Below, piece by piece: positions 36,852 to 47,237 of a DNA stretch of 64,000 bases (position 1 is its first letter; each line of letters begins with the position of its first letter). This DNA is from Winogradskyella sp046545555 (GTDB lineage Bacteria; Bacteroidota; Bacteroidia; Flavobacteriales; Flavobacteriaceae): NCBI RefSeq assembly GCF_046545555.1, contig NZ_JBHZTH010000001.1, forward strand, positions 2,124,310-2,188,309, read 5' to 3'. A program made the translations under genes and the position numbers. A model generated the notes under the pieces. It saw only the letters and a program-made list of their open reading frames with translations. It searched no databases and was not told the origin of the DNA.

Positions 36852-38331
36852 TTTTGAAACACCATCTCGGCAATCTGCCAAAGGTATTATTGTAATATTT
36901 GGTGTCACAGCTTATAGAATAATAAAGGCAACCATCATAATAATTGCAGCATTCTTTATTAAATATGTACGCAGCGATAAATCAATAGAATTTACAAGCC
37001 CAAAATTTATTTTAAGTGCTATTGGTATAGTTTTACTTTTCTTAGTCATTGCGCTTTTAAAATACCTCAATTTTAAATTTTACATAAATAATGATTATTT
37101 CTTTTTACGAAAGGGAATTATTAATAAAGAAGAGATTTCAGTAGCTAAGGGTAAAATTCAGAATGTTTACGTAAAACAGAATGTTTTACAGCAAATAATT
37201 AATGTAGTTTCCTTATCGATTGAAACCGCTGGTGATGATAGTACCGAAATAGAAATTTTGGCACTTTCAAAATCAAAAGCTGAGGCTCTAAAGTCCCAAT
37301 TAATGGTTTTAAATAATGCCGCAAATAAAGATGTGCAAATAATAGAAGAAGAAAAGATATATTTTAAAGCTTCTATTAAAAGACTTTTATTAGAAGGAGT
37401 AAGTGAAAATCATTTAAAAAGTTTTGTGTTAATTTTTGCTTTTATAATGAGTATTTACAACGATGTGAGGGAGTTTGTAAATCAACTAAATTTAACTTCA
37501 AAATTCGGTTCTTGGTTTGATCTAGATAGTGAATCGTTTATGTCGTTTATTCTATTTAACATCACTATAGTTATAGCTTTATTGGTTATATCTTTCTTTT
37601 TCTCAATGATTAAAATGTTTGTTCAGAATTTTAATCTAATGGTAAAGCGAAATTCAGAAGGCTTAGAAATTTCTAAAGGTCTTTTAAACAAAATTAACCT
37701 TAGTCTTTATGAGAGTAGAATTCAAAATACAACCATAACAACTAATAGACTAAAACAAACATTTGGCTTGTATAAATTAGCTTTTACCCAAGCAATGGCT
37801 AATAAAAAGCAACAATTAAATTTTAATATTGTTGGTTTAGGAAAGGCTCAAATTACGGAGCTTTTAGAACAGTTTTATCCTAATGCACAAGAACGTTTAA
37901 TTAAACATAAACCAAATGTTTATTTAATGTATCGAATGTTTTTTCTGAGTAGTTTTGTGGTTTTTTTACTAAATATGGCATTCTTTTTTGGTCCAAAACA
38001 ACTGTTCTTTATTAATGTTCCACTATTATTTTTTATAGTTACTAATGCCATTTATACTTATAAAAAAGCATATTATCATTTAGATGACGACTATATTGTA
38101 GTTGGAGGAGGAAGACTTATAGACACGACGACTAATTTTTTAGAAATAAGTAAGGTCCAAGCTGTTAGTTTAGATCAAACCTTATTTCAAAAACGTAGAG
38201 GTCTTGCTTCCATTAAAATTTTCTCTGCTTCAAAACCTCTTGCTATTTTGCATATTGATTTATCAACCGCAAATACAATTAAGAATTATTTACTTTTTAA
38301 AGTCGAGTCTGAAGATAAAGATTGGATGTAA
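36838..38331 (+). CDS. Membrane protein with PH domains (YdbT-like)
   Basis: A 497-residue protein with several membrane-segment pairs (about 20-45, 60-80, 195-250, 370-405) alternating with PH-type domains (about 85-155, 275-345, 415-490; SRIQNTTITTNRLKQTFGLY repeats the motif of the shorter upstream protein). This is the usual architecture of the larger partner of a bPH2 pair. Membrane stress response is the likely field. Confidence 0.85.
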   Translation: MSAYNFETPSRQSAKGIIVIFGVTAYRIIKATIIIIAAFFIKYVRSDKSIEFTSPKFILSAIGIVLLFLVIALLKYLNFKFYINNDYFFLRKGIINKEEISVAKGKIQNVYVKQNVLQQIINVVSLSIETAGDDSTEIEILALSKSKAEALKSQLMVLNNAANKDVQIIEEEKIYFKASIKRLLLEGVSENHLKSFVLIFAFIMSIYNDVREFVNQLNLTSKFGSWFDLDSESFMSFILFNITIVIALLVISFFFSMIKMFVQNFNLMVKRNSEGLEISKGLLNKINLSLYESRIQNTTITTNRLKQTFGLYKLAFTQAMANKKQQLNFNIVGLGKAQITELLEQFYPNAQERLIKHKPNVYLMYRMFFLSSFVVFLLNMAFFFGPKQLFFINVPLLFFIVTNAIYTYKKAYYHLDDDYIVVGGGRLIDTTTNFLEISKVQAVSLDQTLFQKRRGLASIKIFSASKPLAILHIDLSTANTIKNYLLFKVESEDKDWM

Positions 38332-38364
38332 TACTTTATTTTTGTCTAAGAAATTATAAGGCAT

Positions 38365-38850
38365 ATGTTAGTAGATTTTGATACACTACCTGAAGAATCT
38401 CGAGTTTGGATATACCAAGCCAATCGTTCATTTTCTATAGAAGAAATAGACGCGTTACAATTAAAGCTAAAAACTTTTATTGAAGCTTGGACAGCTCATG
38501 GAAAAGATTTACAAGCAGGTTTTAAAATAGTATATAAGAGATTTATTGTATTGGCATTAAATCAAAATTTAAATAATGCTACGGGTTGTTCTATAGATGC
38601 TTCTGTTCATTTTATTCAGGAGTTAGAGAAAGCCTATAATGTAGATCTAATGGATAAAATGAATGTATCTTATAAACAAGGTGAATTTATTGCTTACAAA
38701 TCTTTATTAGACTTTAAAAAAATGGCTAAGAATAGATCGGTTTCAAAAAATACAATTGTATTTAACAATTTGGTAGCCAATATTGCTGAGTTTAAAGAGA
38801 ATTGGGAAGTACCAGCTAGTGAAAGTTGGCATAGTCGTTTTTTAAAATAA
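38365..38850 (+). CDS. Conserved flavobacterial protein, unknown
   Basis: A 161-residue soluble protein starting MLVDFDTLPEESRVWIYQA. I recognise this as a conserved single-domain protein of Flavobacteriia, often mislabelled as an ABC transporter ATPase. No Walker motif is present, so that label should not be copied. The sequence RVWIYQANRSFS..E is its typical start. It lies 34 bp after the PH-domain gene. Confidence 0.78.
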   Translation: MLVDFDTLPEESRVWIYQANRSFSIEEIDALQLKLKTFIEAWTAHGKDLQAGFKIVYKRFIVLALNQNLNNATGCSIDASVHFIQELEKAYNVDLMDKMNVSYKQGEFIAYKSLLDFKKMAKNRSVSKNTIVFNNLVANIAEFKENWEVPASESWHSRFLK

Positions 38851-38965
38851 TTGACCTATTTGCGGATTCTATTATGATTTCGTCTTATTATTATAAAATT
38901 CGCATCTTCAATAATTTTCATATTTCAATTAGAATATTGATTTTTACAGTCATAATCTCATTATT

Positions 38966-40189
38966 GTGGCTACAGATATATTCTTATTAAATATTTCAGG
39001 ACAAGATAAACCAGGACTTACATCTTCCTTAACAAGTGTTTTGGCGCAATACGATGCTAAAATCTTAGATATAGGGCAGGCTAATATTCACGACACCTTA
39101 TCACTAGGAATGTTGTTCGAAATTAAATCTGGTAAGGAATCAGCAGCGGTTTTAAAGGATTTATTATTTAAAGCTTATGAGTTGGGTATCGTTGCTAAGT
39201 TTACACCGATTTCTTTAGAGGACTATGAGCATTGGGTTACAATGCAAGGTAAGAATCGATATATCATTACAATTTTAGGCGAGAAACTGGCTGCAGAACA
39301 AATTTCTGAAGTCACAAAAGTTATATCTGAAAAGAACCTAAATATAGACTCTATTAAGCGTCTCACAGGAAGGACGTCTTTGGTAAAAAAAGATGATTAT
39401 CCCAGAGCATCTATTCAACTATCTATACGCGGAAAGATTGAAGACAAAACAGAATTCACCTCTAAATTTATGGAAATTTCGAAAGCATTAGATGTAGATA
39501 TTGCTTTTCAGGAAGATAGTATGTTTAGACGAAATAGACGTTTGGTTTGCTTTGATATGGATTCTACATTGATTCAAACTGAAGTTATTGATGAACTCGC
39601 TGAACGCGCAGGAGTAGGAGAAAAAGTAAGAGCAATTACAGAATCTGCAATGCAAGGTGAAATAGATTTTAATGAAAGTTTTAAAAAACGAATGTGCTTA
39701 TTAAAAGGACTTAGCGAAGATGTTTTAAAAGATGTGGCTGATAATTTACCAATAACAAAAGGTGCAAAACGTTTAATTGATACTTTACATTATTATGGAT
39801 ATAAAACTGCGATTTTATCTGGTGGTTTCACTTACTTTGGCCATTACCTTCAAGAAAAACTAGATATTGATTATGTTTATGCTAATCAACTAGAAATCCA
39901 AGACGGAAAACTAACAGGTGGGTATTTAGGAGAAATTGTAGATGGTAATAAAAAAGCTGAATATCTCCAGCTTTTAGCGGATAAGGAAGGTATAGATATA
40001 GGTCAGACTATTGCTGTTGGTGATGGAGCAAATGATCTGCAAATGCTTAACCTGGCTGGTTTAGGAATTGCGTTTCATGCTAAGCCAAAAGTAAAAGATA
40101 ATGCACAAAGTGCTATCTCTAGTATTGGTTTAGACGGTGTTTTATATCTCTTAGGTTATCACGATCGTCATATAGACTTGTTAGATTAG
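38966..40189 (+). CDS. serB: Phosphoserine phosphatase with N-terminal ACT domains
   Basis: A 407-residue HAD phosphatase, the last step of serine synthesis. HAD motif I FDMDSTLIQTE (about 194-204), motif II Ser in AILSGGF, and motif IV GDGANDLQM are all present. The N-terminal ~180 residues form two ACT-like domains for amino-acid feedback. The start appears to be GTG at 38966. It is not linked to serC-serA at 22590-24645. Confidence 0.93.
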   Translation: MATDIFLLNISGQDKPGLTSSLTSVLAQYDAKILDIGQANIHDTLSLGMLFEIKSGKESAAVLKDLLFKAYELGIVAKFTPISLEDYEHWVTMQGKNRYIITILGEKLAAEQISEVTKVISEKNLNIDSIKRLTGRTSLVKKDDYPRASIQLSIRGKIEDKTEFTSKFMEISKALDVDIAFQEDSMFRRNRRLVCFDMDSTLIQTEVIDELAERAGVGEKVRAITESAMQGEIDFNESFKKRMCLLKGLSEDVLKDVADNLPITKGAKRLIDTLHYYGYKTAILSGGFTYFGHYLQEKLDIDYVYANQLEIQDGKLTGGYLGEIVDGNKKAEYLQLLADKEGIDIGQTIAVGDGANDLQMLNLAGLGIAFHAKPKVKDNAQSAISSIGLDGVLYLLGYHDRHIDLLD

Positions 40190-40309
40190 CAATGTACTAC
40201 TGTTAATTACGCAGTTTATAAAAGTTTCATAAAGTCTTTTTACTTGGTTTTAAATATCCTATTTTGGCATAGTATTCGTTACTAATTAATAAATAATAAA
40301 AGATTTTTA

Positions 40310-43267
40310 ATGCGCTACTTGTCCCTTATTCTTTTTTGCTTTTGTGCTCAAATTGGTTTTGCACAGAATACTACTAATAGTCCGTTACTTTCAGAAGACC
40401 CAATTGAACAACAAAAGTGGGTTGATAGTATCTATAATTCACTATCCATAAAAGAAAGGATTGGGCAACTTTATATGGTTCAGGTAATGTCTGAGAATAA
40501 TAATAAGATTAATAATAATGTCATTAAACTTATAAAGGATGAGCATATAGGTGGAGTTATTTATTCTAATGGTGGACCTTACAGGCAGGCACAATTAAAT
40601 AATAAATTACAAGCTGCTTCAAAGATTCCTCTTTTAGTGGGTATGGATGCAGAATGGGGTTTAAATATGCGATTAGATTCTACATATGCCTTTCCATGGA
40701 ATATGACACTTGGCGCCATTACAGACAACAAACTCATTGAAGAAACAGGTCGTCAAATTGGTGAGCATTGTAAACGATTAGGTGTTCACTTTAACTTTGC
40801 GCCAGTAGTAGATATTAATACAAACCCAAAAAATCCTATTATTGGGAATCGATCTTTTGGAGAAGATAGAGACAACGTAACGGCAAAGGGATTGGCGTTT
40901 ATGAAAGGAATGCAAGATGCAGGTGTTTTGGCAAATGCCAAACATTTTCCTGGACATGGTGATACTGAGGTAGATTCTCATGAAACACTTCCAACTATAT
41001 CATTTAGTGAAAAACGTATAGATTCTGTAGAACTATACCCTTATAGAACACTTATTAAAGAAGGCTTATCTAGTGTTATGGTCGCTCATTTAAATGTGCC
41101 AAGTTTAGAAGCTCGCAGAGGATTTCCTTCATCTTTATCTAAGCATATTGTTACTGATATTTTAAAAGATTCTTTAGGTTTTAATGGTTTAATTTTTACA
41201 GATGCCTTAACAATGAAAGGTGCAGCAGATTATATAGAAAAAGGCGTTGATGGTATAACTCCAAAAACACTATCCAAAGGTGGAGAGATAGATTTAATGG
41301 CATTTTTAGCAGGGAATGATGTAATGCTTATGTCTGAAAATCCTAAAGCCGGAATTGCTAAATTCATTGAAGCTTATGAAAGTGGTGTAATTACTGAGGA
41401 TCGCTTATCTCATTCTGTAAAGAAAGTATTAATGGCTAAGTATAAAGTAGGTCTTAATAATTATTCTCCTGTTGGGATGTATAATTTAGGAAAAGACCTA
41501 AATCGTATAAAAGATGATGTGCTTTATGAGAGGCTTATGGAAAGTGCTGTTACAGTTGTTAAGAATGAAAATTCCTTGTTGCCGTTACGCGATTTGCAAA
41601 CAAAGAAGATAGCTTATGTGGAGTTAGGTGATGTCAATGGTTCTGTGTTTTTAGATGAGTTAAAAAAATATACCAAAGTCCACCAGATTAAAGCAGATAA
41701 ACTTGATGGTATAATATCTAAATTACAAAATTATAATACGGTTGTTATTGGATTTCATAAATCGAATGATAACCCATGGAAAGGTTATAAATTCACACAA
41801 AAAGAATTGGCTTGGTTGTACGAAATTGCAAGGACAAATACTGTTGTTTTAGACGTTTTTGCAATACCATATGCGTTAAATGATCTCAAGTCAATTGACA
41901 ATATCGAGGGTATTGTAGTGAGTTATCAAAATAGTAAAATAACTCAACAAAAATCAGCTCAAATAATTTTTGGAGCTATAGGTGCTCAAGGAAAATTACC
42001 TGTAAGTTCAGGTCAATTTTTTCCTTTGGGAACTGGAGAAATTTATAATTCTATCTCAAGTTTAGGTTATGCATTACCAGAACGTGTAGGAGTTGATTCA
42101 AAATTATTGAGCCGAATAGATTCTATAGCAAATCATGCCGTAAATATGAAAATGACGCCTGGTATACAACTTTTGGTTGCACGAAAAGGTAAAGTTATTT
42201 ATAATAAGAATTTTGGATATCATACATACGCAAAGAAAAATAAAGTAGATTTTGACGATATATACGATGTTGCTTCACTTACAAAAATACTAGCAACATT
42301 ACCAGTTCTTATGGGATTAGAAGAACAGGGCTCTGTATCGCTAGACTCTAAACTGGGTTCTTTAATTCCGGAATTCAAAAATTCTAATAAGAAAAATATC
42401 ACTTTAAAAAAGATGTTATCGCATTATGCGCAGTTAAGACCTTGGGTTCCTTTTTACTATGCAACACTAGATTCTGTAACAAAAAAACCAGATCCTAAGT
42501 ATTATAGAAATAAAAGGACTGGTAATTTTAATGTAGAGGTAACTAATACACTTTTTATGAGAAGTGATTATAAAGATTCCATTCAAAAAATAATAAAAGA
42601 AACTGAACTTTTATCTAGACTTCGTTATCGTTATAGTGATTTACCATATTATATTTTAAAAAATTATTTAGAAGGATTCTACGATAAAAGCTTACACGAA
42701 ATCACACAAGATCGTTTTTATAAATCATTAGGTGCAAACTATACAACCTACAATCCAAGAAAGACATTTGGATTAAAAGATATTGTACCAACTGAAGTAG
42801 ATAATTATTATCGCTATAAAAAAGTACATGGCTATGTGCATGATATGGGAGCTGCAATGCAAGGTGGTATAGGAGGCCACGCAGGTGTATTTAGCAATGC
42901 AAATGATGTGGCAAAAATTATGCAGATGTATTTACAAAAAGGGTTTTATGGTGGCAAACGTTACTTTAAGAATGGCACTGTAGACAGGTTTAATAAATGT
43001 TATTATTGTCATGCTGATAATAGACGTGGTATAGGTTTTGATAAACCACAATTAGGTGAAGACGGACCAACTTGTGGATGCTTATCCATGACGAGTTTTG
43101 GTCACTCAGGCTTTACAGGAACTTATGCTTGGGCTGATCCAGAAGAGGAAATTATTTATATATTCTTAGCCAATAGAACTTACCCGGAGGCAGGTAAAAA
43201 CTTATTACTTCGAGAAAATATTAGAACAGAAATTCAACGCCTTATTTACGAAGCAATAATTGAATAA
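40310..43267 (+). CDS. GH3 β-N-acetylhexosaminidase fused to serine hydrolase
   Basis: A 985-residue exported protein (signal about 1-18). The GH3 domain (about 25-560) carries the NagZ-type loop KHFPGHGDTEVDSHETLP, where His and Asp serve as acid/base, and the nucleophile Asp in GLIFTDALTMKGA. From about 600 a β-lactamase-like serine hydrolase domain follows, with SLTK (SxxK, about 665) and YSD in place of YxN. The pairing is known in Bacteroidota and suggests cell-wall glycopeptide turnover. Confidence 0.88.
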   Translation: MRYLSLILFCFCAQIGFAQNTTNSPLLSEDPIEQQKWVDSIYNSLSIKERIGQLYMVQVMSENNNKINNNVIKLIKDEHIGGVIYSNGGPYRQAQLNNKLQAASKIPLLVGMDAEWGLNMRLDSTYAFPWNMTLGAITDNKLIEETGRQIGEHCKRLGVHFNFAPVVDINTNPKNPIIGNRSFGEDRDNVTAKGLAFMKGMQDAGVLANAKHFPGHGDTEVDSHETLPTISFSEKRIDSVELYPYRTLIKEGLSSVMVAHLNVPSLEARRGFPSSLSKHIVTDILKDSLGFNGLIFTDALTMKGAADYIEKGVDGITPKTLSKGGEIDLMAFLAGNDVMLMSENPKAGIAKFIEAYESGVITEDRLSHSVKKVLMAKYKVGLNNYSPVGMYNLGKDLNRIKDDVLYERLMESAVTVVKNENSLLPLRDLQTKKIAYVELGDVNGSVFLDELKKYTKVHQIKADKLDGIISKLQNYNTVVIGFHKSNDNPWKGYKFTQKELAWLYEIARTNTVVLDVFAIPYALNDLKSIDNIEGIVVSYQNSKITQQKSAQIIFGAIGAQGKLPVSSGQFFPLGTGEIYNSISSLGYALPERVGVDSKLLSRIDSIANHAVNMKMTPGIQLLVARKGKVIYNKNFGYHTYAKKNKVDFDDIYDVASLTKILATLPVLMGLEEQGSVSLDSKLGSLIPEFKNSNKKNITLKKMLSHYAQLRPWVPFYYATLDSVTKKPDPKYYRNKRTGNFNVEVTNTLFMRSDYKDSIQKIIKETELLSRLRYRYSDLPYYILKNYLEGFYDKSLHEITQDRFYKSLGANYTTYNPRKTFGLKDIVPTEVDNYYRYKKVHGYVHDMGAAMQGGIGGHAGVFSNANDVAKIMQMYLQKGFYGGKRYFKNGTVDRFNKCYYCHADNRRGIGFDKPQLGEDGPTCGCLSMTSFGHSGFTGTYAWADPEEEIIYIFLANRTYPEAGKNLLLRENIRTEIQRLIYEAIIE

Positions 43268-43382
43268 TCCATTAATTAGATAAGTTAAAAAATACTAAAA
43301 TTTATTTCTAAATCAGTAAAAGGTATAACTTTAAACTTTAATCGCTTAAAGTACTGATAACTTAATTTCTTACAACTTTTAT

Positions 43383-44522
43383 ATGAAAATTGGCATTGTT
43401 TGTTACCCAACATTTGGTGGAAGTGGAGTAGTGGCTACAGAATTAGGTTTAGAACTTTCTAAACGTGGTCATCAAATTCATTTTATAACCTATAAACAAC
43501 CTGTGCGACTTGAGTTGTTAAGTAATAATGTGCATTTTCATGAAGTACATGTACCAGAATATCCGTTGTTTCAATACCAACCTTACGAATTAGCATTATC
43601 TAGTAAGTTAGTTGATATGGTGAAGCTACATGGTATTCAGTTGCTACATGTACACTATGCAATACCTCACGCATACGCGGCATATATGGCTCAGCAAATG
43701 CTTTTAGATGAAGGTATATTAGTGCCTATAGTAACCACATTGCATGGTACAGATATAACTTTAGTAGGTAGTCATCCATTTTATAAGCCTGCAGTAACTT
43801 TTAGCATTAATAAATCAGACGCAGTAACATCAGTCTCAGATAGCTTAAAGAAGGATACTATGCGCCTTTTTAATATCAAAAAAGAAATTCATGTAGTGCC
43901 AAATTTTATAGATTTAGAAAAACATATGCATGGTTTTACAGACTGTCAACGAGAAATGATGGCAGATAACGATGAGCGCATTATAACCCATATAAGTAAC
44001 ATGCGTGAGGTTAAGCAAATACCTGATGTGATTAAGATTTTCTATAATATTCAAAAAGAGTTACCAGCTAAATTGATGATGGTTGGTGAAGGGCCAGAAA
44101 AAGAAGGTGCAGAACGATTGGTAGAGCAGCTAGGGATTTCTGAGCGTGTTGTCTTTTTTGGGAATAGCAATGAAATTGATCGTATTTTATGTTTTAGCGA
44201 TTTATTCTTACTACCATCTCAGACAGAGAGTTTTGGTTTAGCAGCTTTAGAAGCTATGGCAAGTAGTGTTCCTGTTATTTCTACTAATACAGGTGGTTTA
44301 TCTGAGGTTAATGAAGATGGATTTTCAGGCTATTTAAGTGACGTAAATGCCGTTGAAGATATGTCTACAAATGCGGTTAAAATCTTATCAAATTTAGACA
44401 CTCTAAATCGATTTAAAGCCAATGCAAAAGAGCAATCTAAGAAGTTTAGTATTCATAATGTAGTGCCTATGTATGAGCAAATTTATGAAGATACCTTAAA
44501 GGAATTCTTAGTGTCTAATTAA
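43383..44522 (+). CDS. bshA: N-acetyl-α-D-glucosaminyl L-malate synthase
   Basis: A 379-residue GT4 glycosyltransferase that joins UDP-GlcNAc and malate, the first step of bacillithiol synthesis. The start MKIGIVCYPTFGGSGVVATE is diagnostic, with HGTDITLVG (about 119-127), nucleotide-binding MVGEGPEKEGAE and the GT4 E-x7-E (ESFGLAALE). The last 8 bp overlap the convergent GIY-YIG-like gene. Bacillithiol is the low-molecular-weight thiol of many Bacteroidota. Confidence 0.95.
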   Translation: MKIGIVCYPTFGGSGVVATELGLELSKRGHQIHFITYKQPVRLELLSNNVHFHEVHVPEYPLFQYQPYELALSSKLVDMVKLHGIQLLHVHYAIPHAYAAYMAQQMLLDEGILVPIVTTLHGTDITLVGSHPFYKPAVTFSINKSDAVTSVSDSLKKDTMRLFNIKKEIHVVPNFIDLEKHMHGFTDCQREMMADNDERIITHISNMREVKQIPDVIKIFYNIQKELPAKLMMVGEGPEKEGAERLVEQLGISERVVFFGNSNEIDRILCFSDLFLLPSQTESFGLAALEAMASSVPVISTNTGGLSEVNEDGFSGYLSDVNAVEDMSTNAVKILSNLDTLNRFKANAKEQSKKFSIHNVVPMYEQIYEDTLKEFLVSN

Positions 44523-44865
44523 ACCATACAGCATAACGTGCTCTTCGAAGTTCTAACGCTATCTGTTCTTCCGCAATAATAGCCTCGGCTCGTGTTAAAA
44601 ATGGATCGATATGATTATAAAGACTTGGTCTTAAATATAAGCCATATTTCTCTACTATATTTGATGAAATCTTATGACCTTTTTTAGACCTATAGCCCGA
44701 TTTATGTTGCATAAAACGTTCTTTAGGCGTCTTACTTGTCATACCAACATAAAGACATTCTAAAACGCCATTAAATTGTGGATTAGCAGCTCTAAATTTA
44801 TTATTTTCAGTATATACACGTTTAGATAATTCTATAACGTAAACACGATAAAGCAGTTTGGCCAT
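44515..44865 (-). CDS. GIY-YIG-like small protein
   Basis: A 116-residue protein in which YRVYVIEL and CLYVGMTSKTPKERFMQHKS match the GIY-YIG pattern (first strand, then Y-V-G-x-T with Arg and His). It lacks accessory DNA-binding domains. GIY-YIG proteins cut DNA; activity here is not certain because catalytic residues are only partly conserved. It opens the run of small minus-strand accessory genes up to 50.2 kb. Confidence 0.65.
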   Translation of the reverse strand: MAKLLYRVYVIELSKRVYTENNKFRAANPQFNGVLECLYVGMTSKTPKERFMQHKSGYRSKKGHKISSNIVEKYGLYLRPSLYNHIDPFLTRAEAIIAEEQIALELRRARYAVWFN

Positions 44866-44876
44866 GAGTTGTTTTT

Positions 44877-45437
44877 TTAGTCATAAAGCTTTTGAGAATT
44901 TTGTACTGGCCATATTTTTTTAAACCATTCGCAAACTACCAACATGTCTTCTAGAGGTTTGTCATTGGTCTTATCCAATGTACTCGTAAAAAACTCCCGA
45001 TGTGCTTTTTTCCATTGTTTTAGAGGTTCAATTTGGGTTCCCATATCTAATTCAGCATACTCTATAGTAATTTTATTGAACGGAATAGTATCTACTTTAA
45101 CAATTTCTATTATAGCCTGAGCATGTCCATTAAAGTCTGTAATAATATGTTTCTTACCAACAATTGGTAGGTTGGCATTCGCATTTTTATACCAAGCATA
45201 TAAACCAGACGCTGCTTGTTTCTTACCTGATAAAGTGAGATCTGCAAGTCTATCGGCATCATATTTATTATCATGAAAATACCAAGATTCTGGCACTTCA
45301 TTATTTTTAAAGTCAGGATGAGAATTTATATAATTAGACCACATATTACTAACGGAAGCATTAATTTCATTGCTTACTTTTGTTTCGCTTTTACAGCTCG
45401 CAATAATTAATATTAGAATAATTATTCTATATCTCAT
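44877..45437 (-). CDS. ASCH-domain lipoprotein
   Basis: A 186-residue protein with a short lipobox signal (IIASC at about residues 11-15). The ASCH domain fills about 55-180: WYFHDNKYDADRLADLTLSG, KKQAASGLYAWY, and EYAELDMGTQI...WKKAHREFF are typical. ASCH domains bind RNA-type ligands; secretion of one is unusual but recurrent in Bacteroidota. It is 11 bp upstream of the GIY-YIG-like gene. Confidence 0.75.
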   Translation of the reverse strand: MRYRIIILILIIASCKSETKVSNEINASVSNMWSNYINSHPDFKNNEVPESWYFHDNKYDADRLADLTLSGKKQAASGLYAWYKNANANLPIVGKKHIITDFNGHAQAIIEIVKVDTIPFNKITIEYAELDMGTQIEPLKQWKKAHREFFTSTLDKTNDKPLEDMLVVCEWFKKIWPVQNSQKLYD

Positions 45438-45486
45438 TTCTTAAAAAAGGGTATTTAATCTTTTAAAACTCACTGTTTCTATATTA

Positions 45487-45843
45487 TTAACTACTTTGCC
45501 CAAAGGTTAAAAGATTAGTGTCAGGATCTAACACAGAAAATTCCTTTTGACCCCATGGTTTTGTTTGCAGTGGGCCATTGGGATGAATTTTCACTTTGTT
45601 ATCTAAATATTCTTGGTACAGGCCCTCTATATTATCCGTTCTAATGTAAACTTGGCCATAATTCTCTTTTGGGTTTAAAGTTTTAAACTCAAAGAAATGC
45701 AGTTCAATTTCATCTTTCTTTAGCATTAAGTATTCATCATAGTCAGTACTTCCAAGTTCTGTAAAGCCTAGTTGTTCAATATAAAATGCTTTTGTAATAT
45801 TCTTGTTGCGCATTGGTATTTTCGGATGTATAGCAGTAAGCAT
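45487..45843 (-). CDS. Glyoxalase/bleomycin-resistance (VOC) family protein
   Basis: A 118-residue single VOC domain. Typical features are the opening IHPKIPMRNKNITKAFYIEQ (βαβββ entry), a central metal-site type His/Glu (ELHFFEF), and the end EFSVLDPDTNLLTFGQ. Substrate cannot be named; some relatives give bleomycin-family resistance. It neighbours a GNAT gene 32 bp away on the same strand. Confidence 0.88.
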   Translation of the reverse strand: MLTAIHPKIPMRNKNITKAFYIEQLGFTELGSTDYDEYLMLKKDEIELHFFEFKTLNPKENYGQVYIRTDNIEGLYQEYLDNKVKIHPNGPLQTKPWGQKEFSVLDPDTNLLTFGQSS

Positions 45844-45875
45844 AATTTTAGGATTGGTTTTTGATGAATTACGTA

Positions 45876-46331
45876 TTATTTAAAATGTATTTTCATTCCT
45901 TCGTGGCTAGCTGTAAACCCTAAATCCTCATAAAAATGAATGGCTTTAAGTCTCTTTTTATCTGTTGTAAGCTGAAGTAAATGTGCATTACGTTCTTTTG
46001 CTCTTCTAATAGCCCATTTAAACATTGTTTTTCCGACTCCTTTCCCTCTATGGTCTTTTTTAATTCTTACAGCTTCTATCTGTGCTCTTATTCCACCACG
46101 ATAAGTGAGGTATTGTAAAAAAGATAATTGAAGCGTTCCTATGATTTCATATTGCTCACTTTCTACAACAATAAGTTCTTGATTAGGGTCTAAATTAATT
46201 TCTTTAAATGCATCAACATAAGATTGCGGTAATGGGTTTTGATAATTCTCTCTAATTTTGCCTAGTTCATCATCGGCTATCATTTCGACGATTTTAGATA
46301 GATCATTTTGCGTAGCTTTTCTAAACTTCAT
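45876..46331 (-). CDS. GNAT-family N-acetyltransferase
   Basis: A 151-residue acetyltransferase. The acetyl-CoA loop is RIKKDHRGKGVGKTMFKWA (about 93-111), preceded by a strand containing IGTLQLSFLQYL and followed by KAIHFYEDLGF. Target unknown. Its promoter-side neighbour, a secreted protein, ends 8 bp upstream. Confidence 0.9.
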   Translation of the reverse strand: MKFRKATQNDLSKIVEMIADDELGKIRENYQNPLPQSYVDAFKEINLDPNQELIVVESEQYEIIGTLQLSFLQYLTYRGGIRAQIEAVRIKKDHRGKGVGKTMFKWAIRRAKERNAHLLQLTTDKKRLKAIHFYEDLGFTASHEGMKIHFK

Positions 46332-46339
46332 TTCAAGAA

Positions 46340-46720
46340 TTAATTATTAAAACTGTTATTCTCTTTATTATTTATTTTCTGATAATCTATGCTTGCTTTA
46401 GATATACCTTTGTCATTTGGGTCTATATACAACTCATGTTCTTTTAGAAGTTTTACCTTTTTTAATTCTCCTTTTAAAAATGTAATTTCTCTTATAATTT
46501 TTCCGTTCTGTTGTATTCTTATAGAAAATTTAGTTTCGCCTATATTCTTAACTATAGCATAACAATCCTCACCGAAATAAGGATTTTTTGTGCCGTCTTG
46601 CCCAGGACCTTTACCAGTTAGTATCATACTTTGAGAGGGCTTTAGGGTGAACTTAGTTTGTGCAAAAACTTCTAAATTAGTAAAGAAAGTTAGGCAAATT
46701 GTTAAGATTAATAATCTCAT
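46340..46720 (-). CDS. Small secreted protein, unknown
   Basis: A 126-residue protein with a clear signal peptide (about 1-20, ending VFAQ). The mature part is β-rich with GKGPGQDGTKNPYFGEDCYA as a distinctive segment. No family is recognised. It lies in the minus-strand run with 8 bp to the GNAT gene. Confidence 0.7.
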   Translation of the reverse strand: MRLLILTICLTFFTNLEVFAQTKFTLKPSQSMILTGKGPGQDGTKNPYFGEDCYAIVKNIGETKFSIRIQQNGKIIREITFLKGELKKVKLLKEHELYIDPNDKGISKASIDYQKINNKENNSFNN

Positions 46721-46745
46721 TAAGATTTGATTTTTATCTTTTGTG

Positions 46746-47120
46746 TTATTTTTCTACACGCATTATTTTTTCCATTTTGCGACCCTTAGCTAGTTCGTCA
46801 ACAAGTTTGTCTAGATATCTACATTGTCTATAAACTTTAAACTCGTCTGCGATGTCTTCTATTCTATAGCCACAAACAACACCTTTTATAAGGTGTGCGT
46901 TTGGATGTATGTTCGCATTATTAAAGAAGGTTTCAAACGTCACCCTTTCTTCAATAAGTGTTTCTAATTTAACTGCGTCAAACCCAGTTAACCATTCTAT
47001 TACTTTATCTAGTTCTTCTTTGGTTCTTCCATTCTTCACTAACCTATTTAAATAATGTGGGTAAACAGATGCAAAAACCATTTTTGCAACTTTGTCATTT
47101 TTCTCTGCTGTGACTTTCAA
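46746..47120 (-). CDS. DUF2200 family protein
   Basis: A 124-residue soluble protein. VFASVYPHYLNRLVKNGRTK and EVIEWLTGF-type segments (here KVIEWLTGFD), then a CGYRIEDIAD...YRQCRYLDKLVDELAKG end, match DUF2200. The function of this family is unknown. A 117-bp gap upstream contains no further gene. Confidence 0.82.
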   Translation of the reverse strand: MKVTAEKNDKVAKMVFASVYPHYLNRLVKNGRTKEELDKVIEWLTGFDAVKLETLIEERVTFETFFNNANIHPNAHLIKGVVCGYRIEDIADEFKVYRQCRYLDKLVDELAKGRKMEKIMRVEK

Positions 47121-47237
47121 TATAAATTAATTTTAAAATAATAAATAGTAATGTCTAAGTTGGTAATTCTCTTTTATCTACATTAAAGATACATAAAAAT
47201 GAGGTGTTGTAACACATGATATCTTCAAGATAAATCT

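Noticed and set aside
38365..38850. ABC transporter ATPase label for this protein
   Set aside because: No Walker A, signature or Walker B motif can be found.
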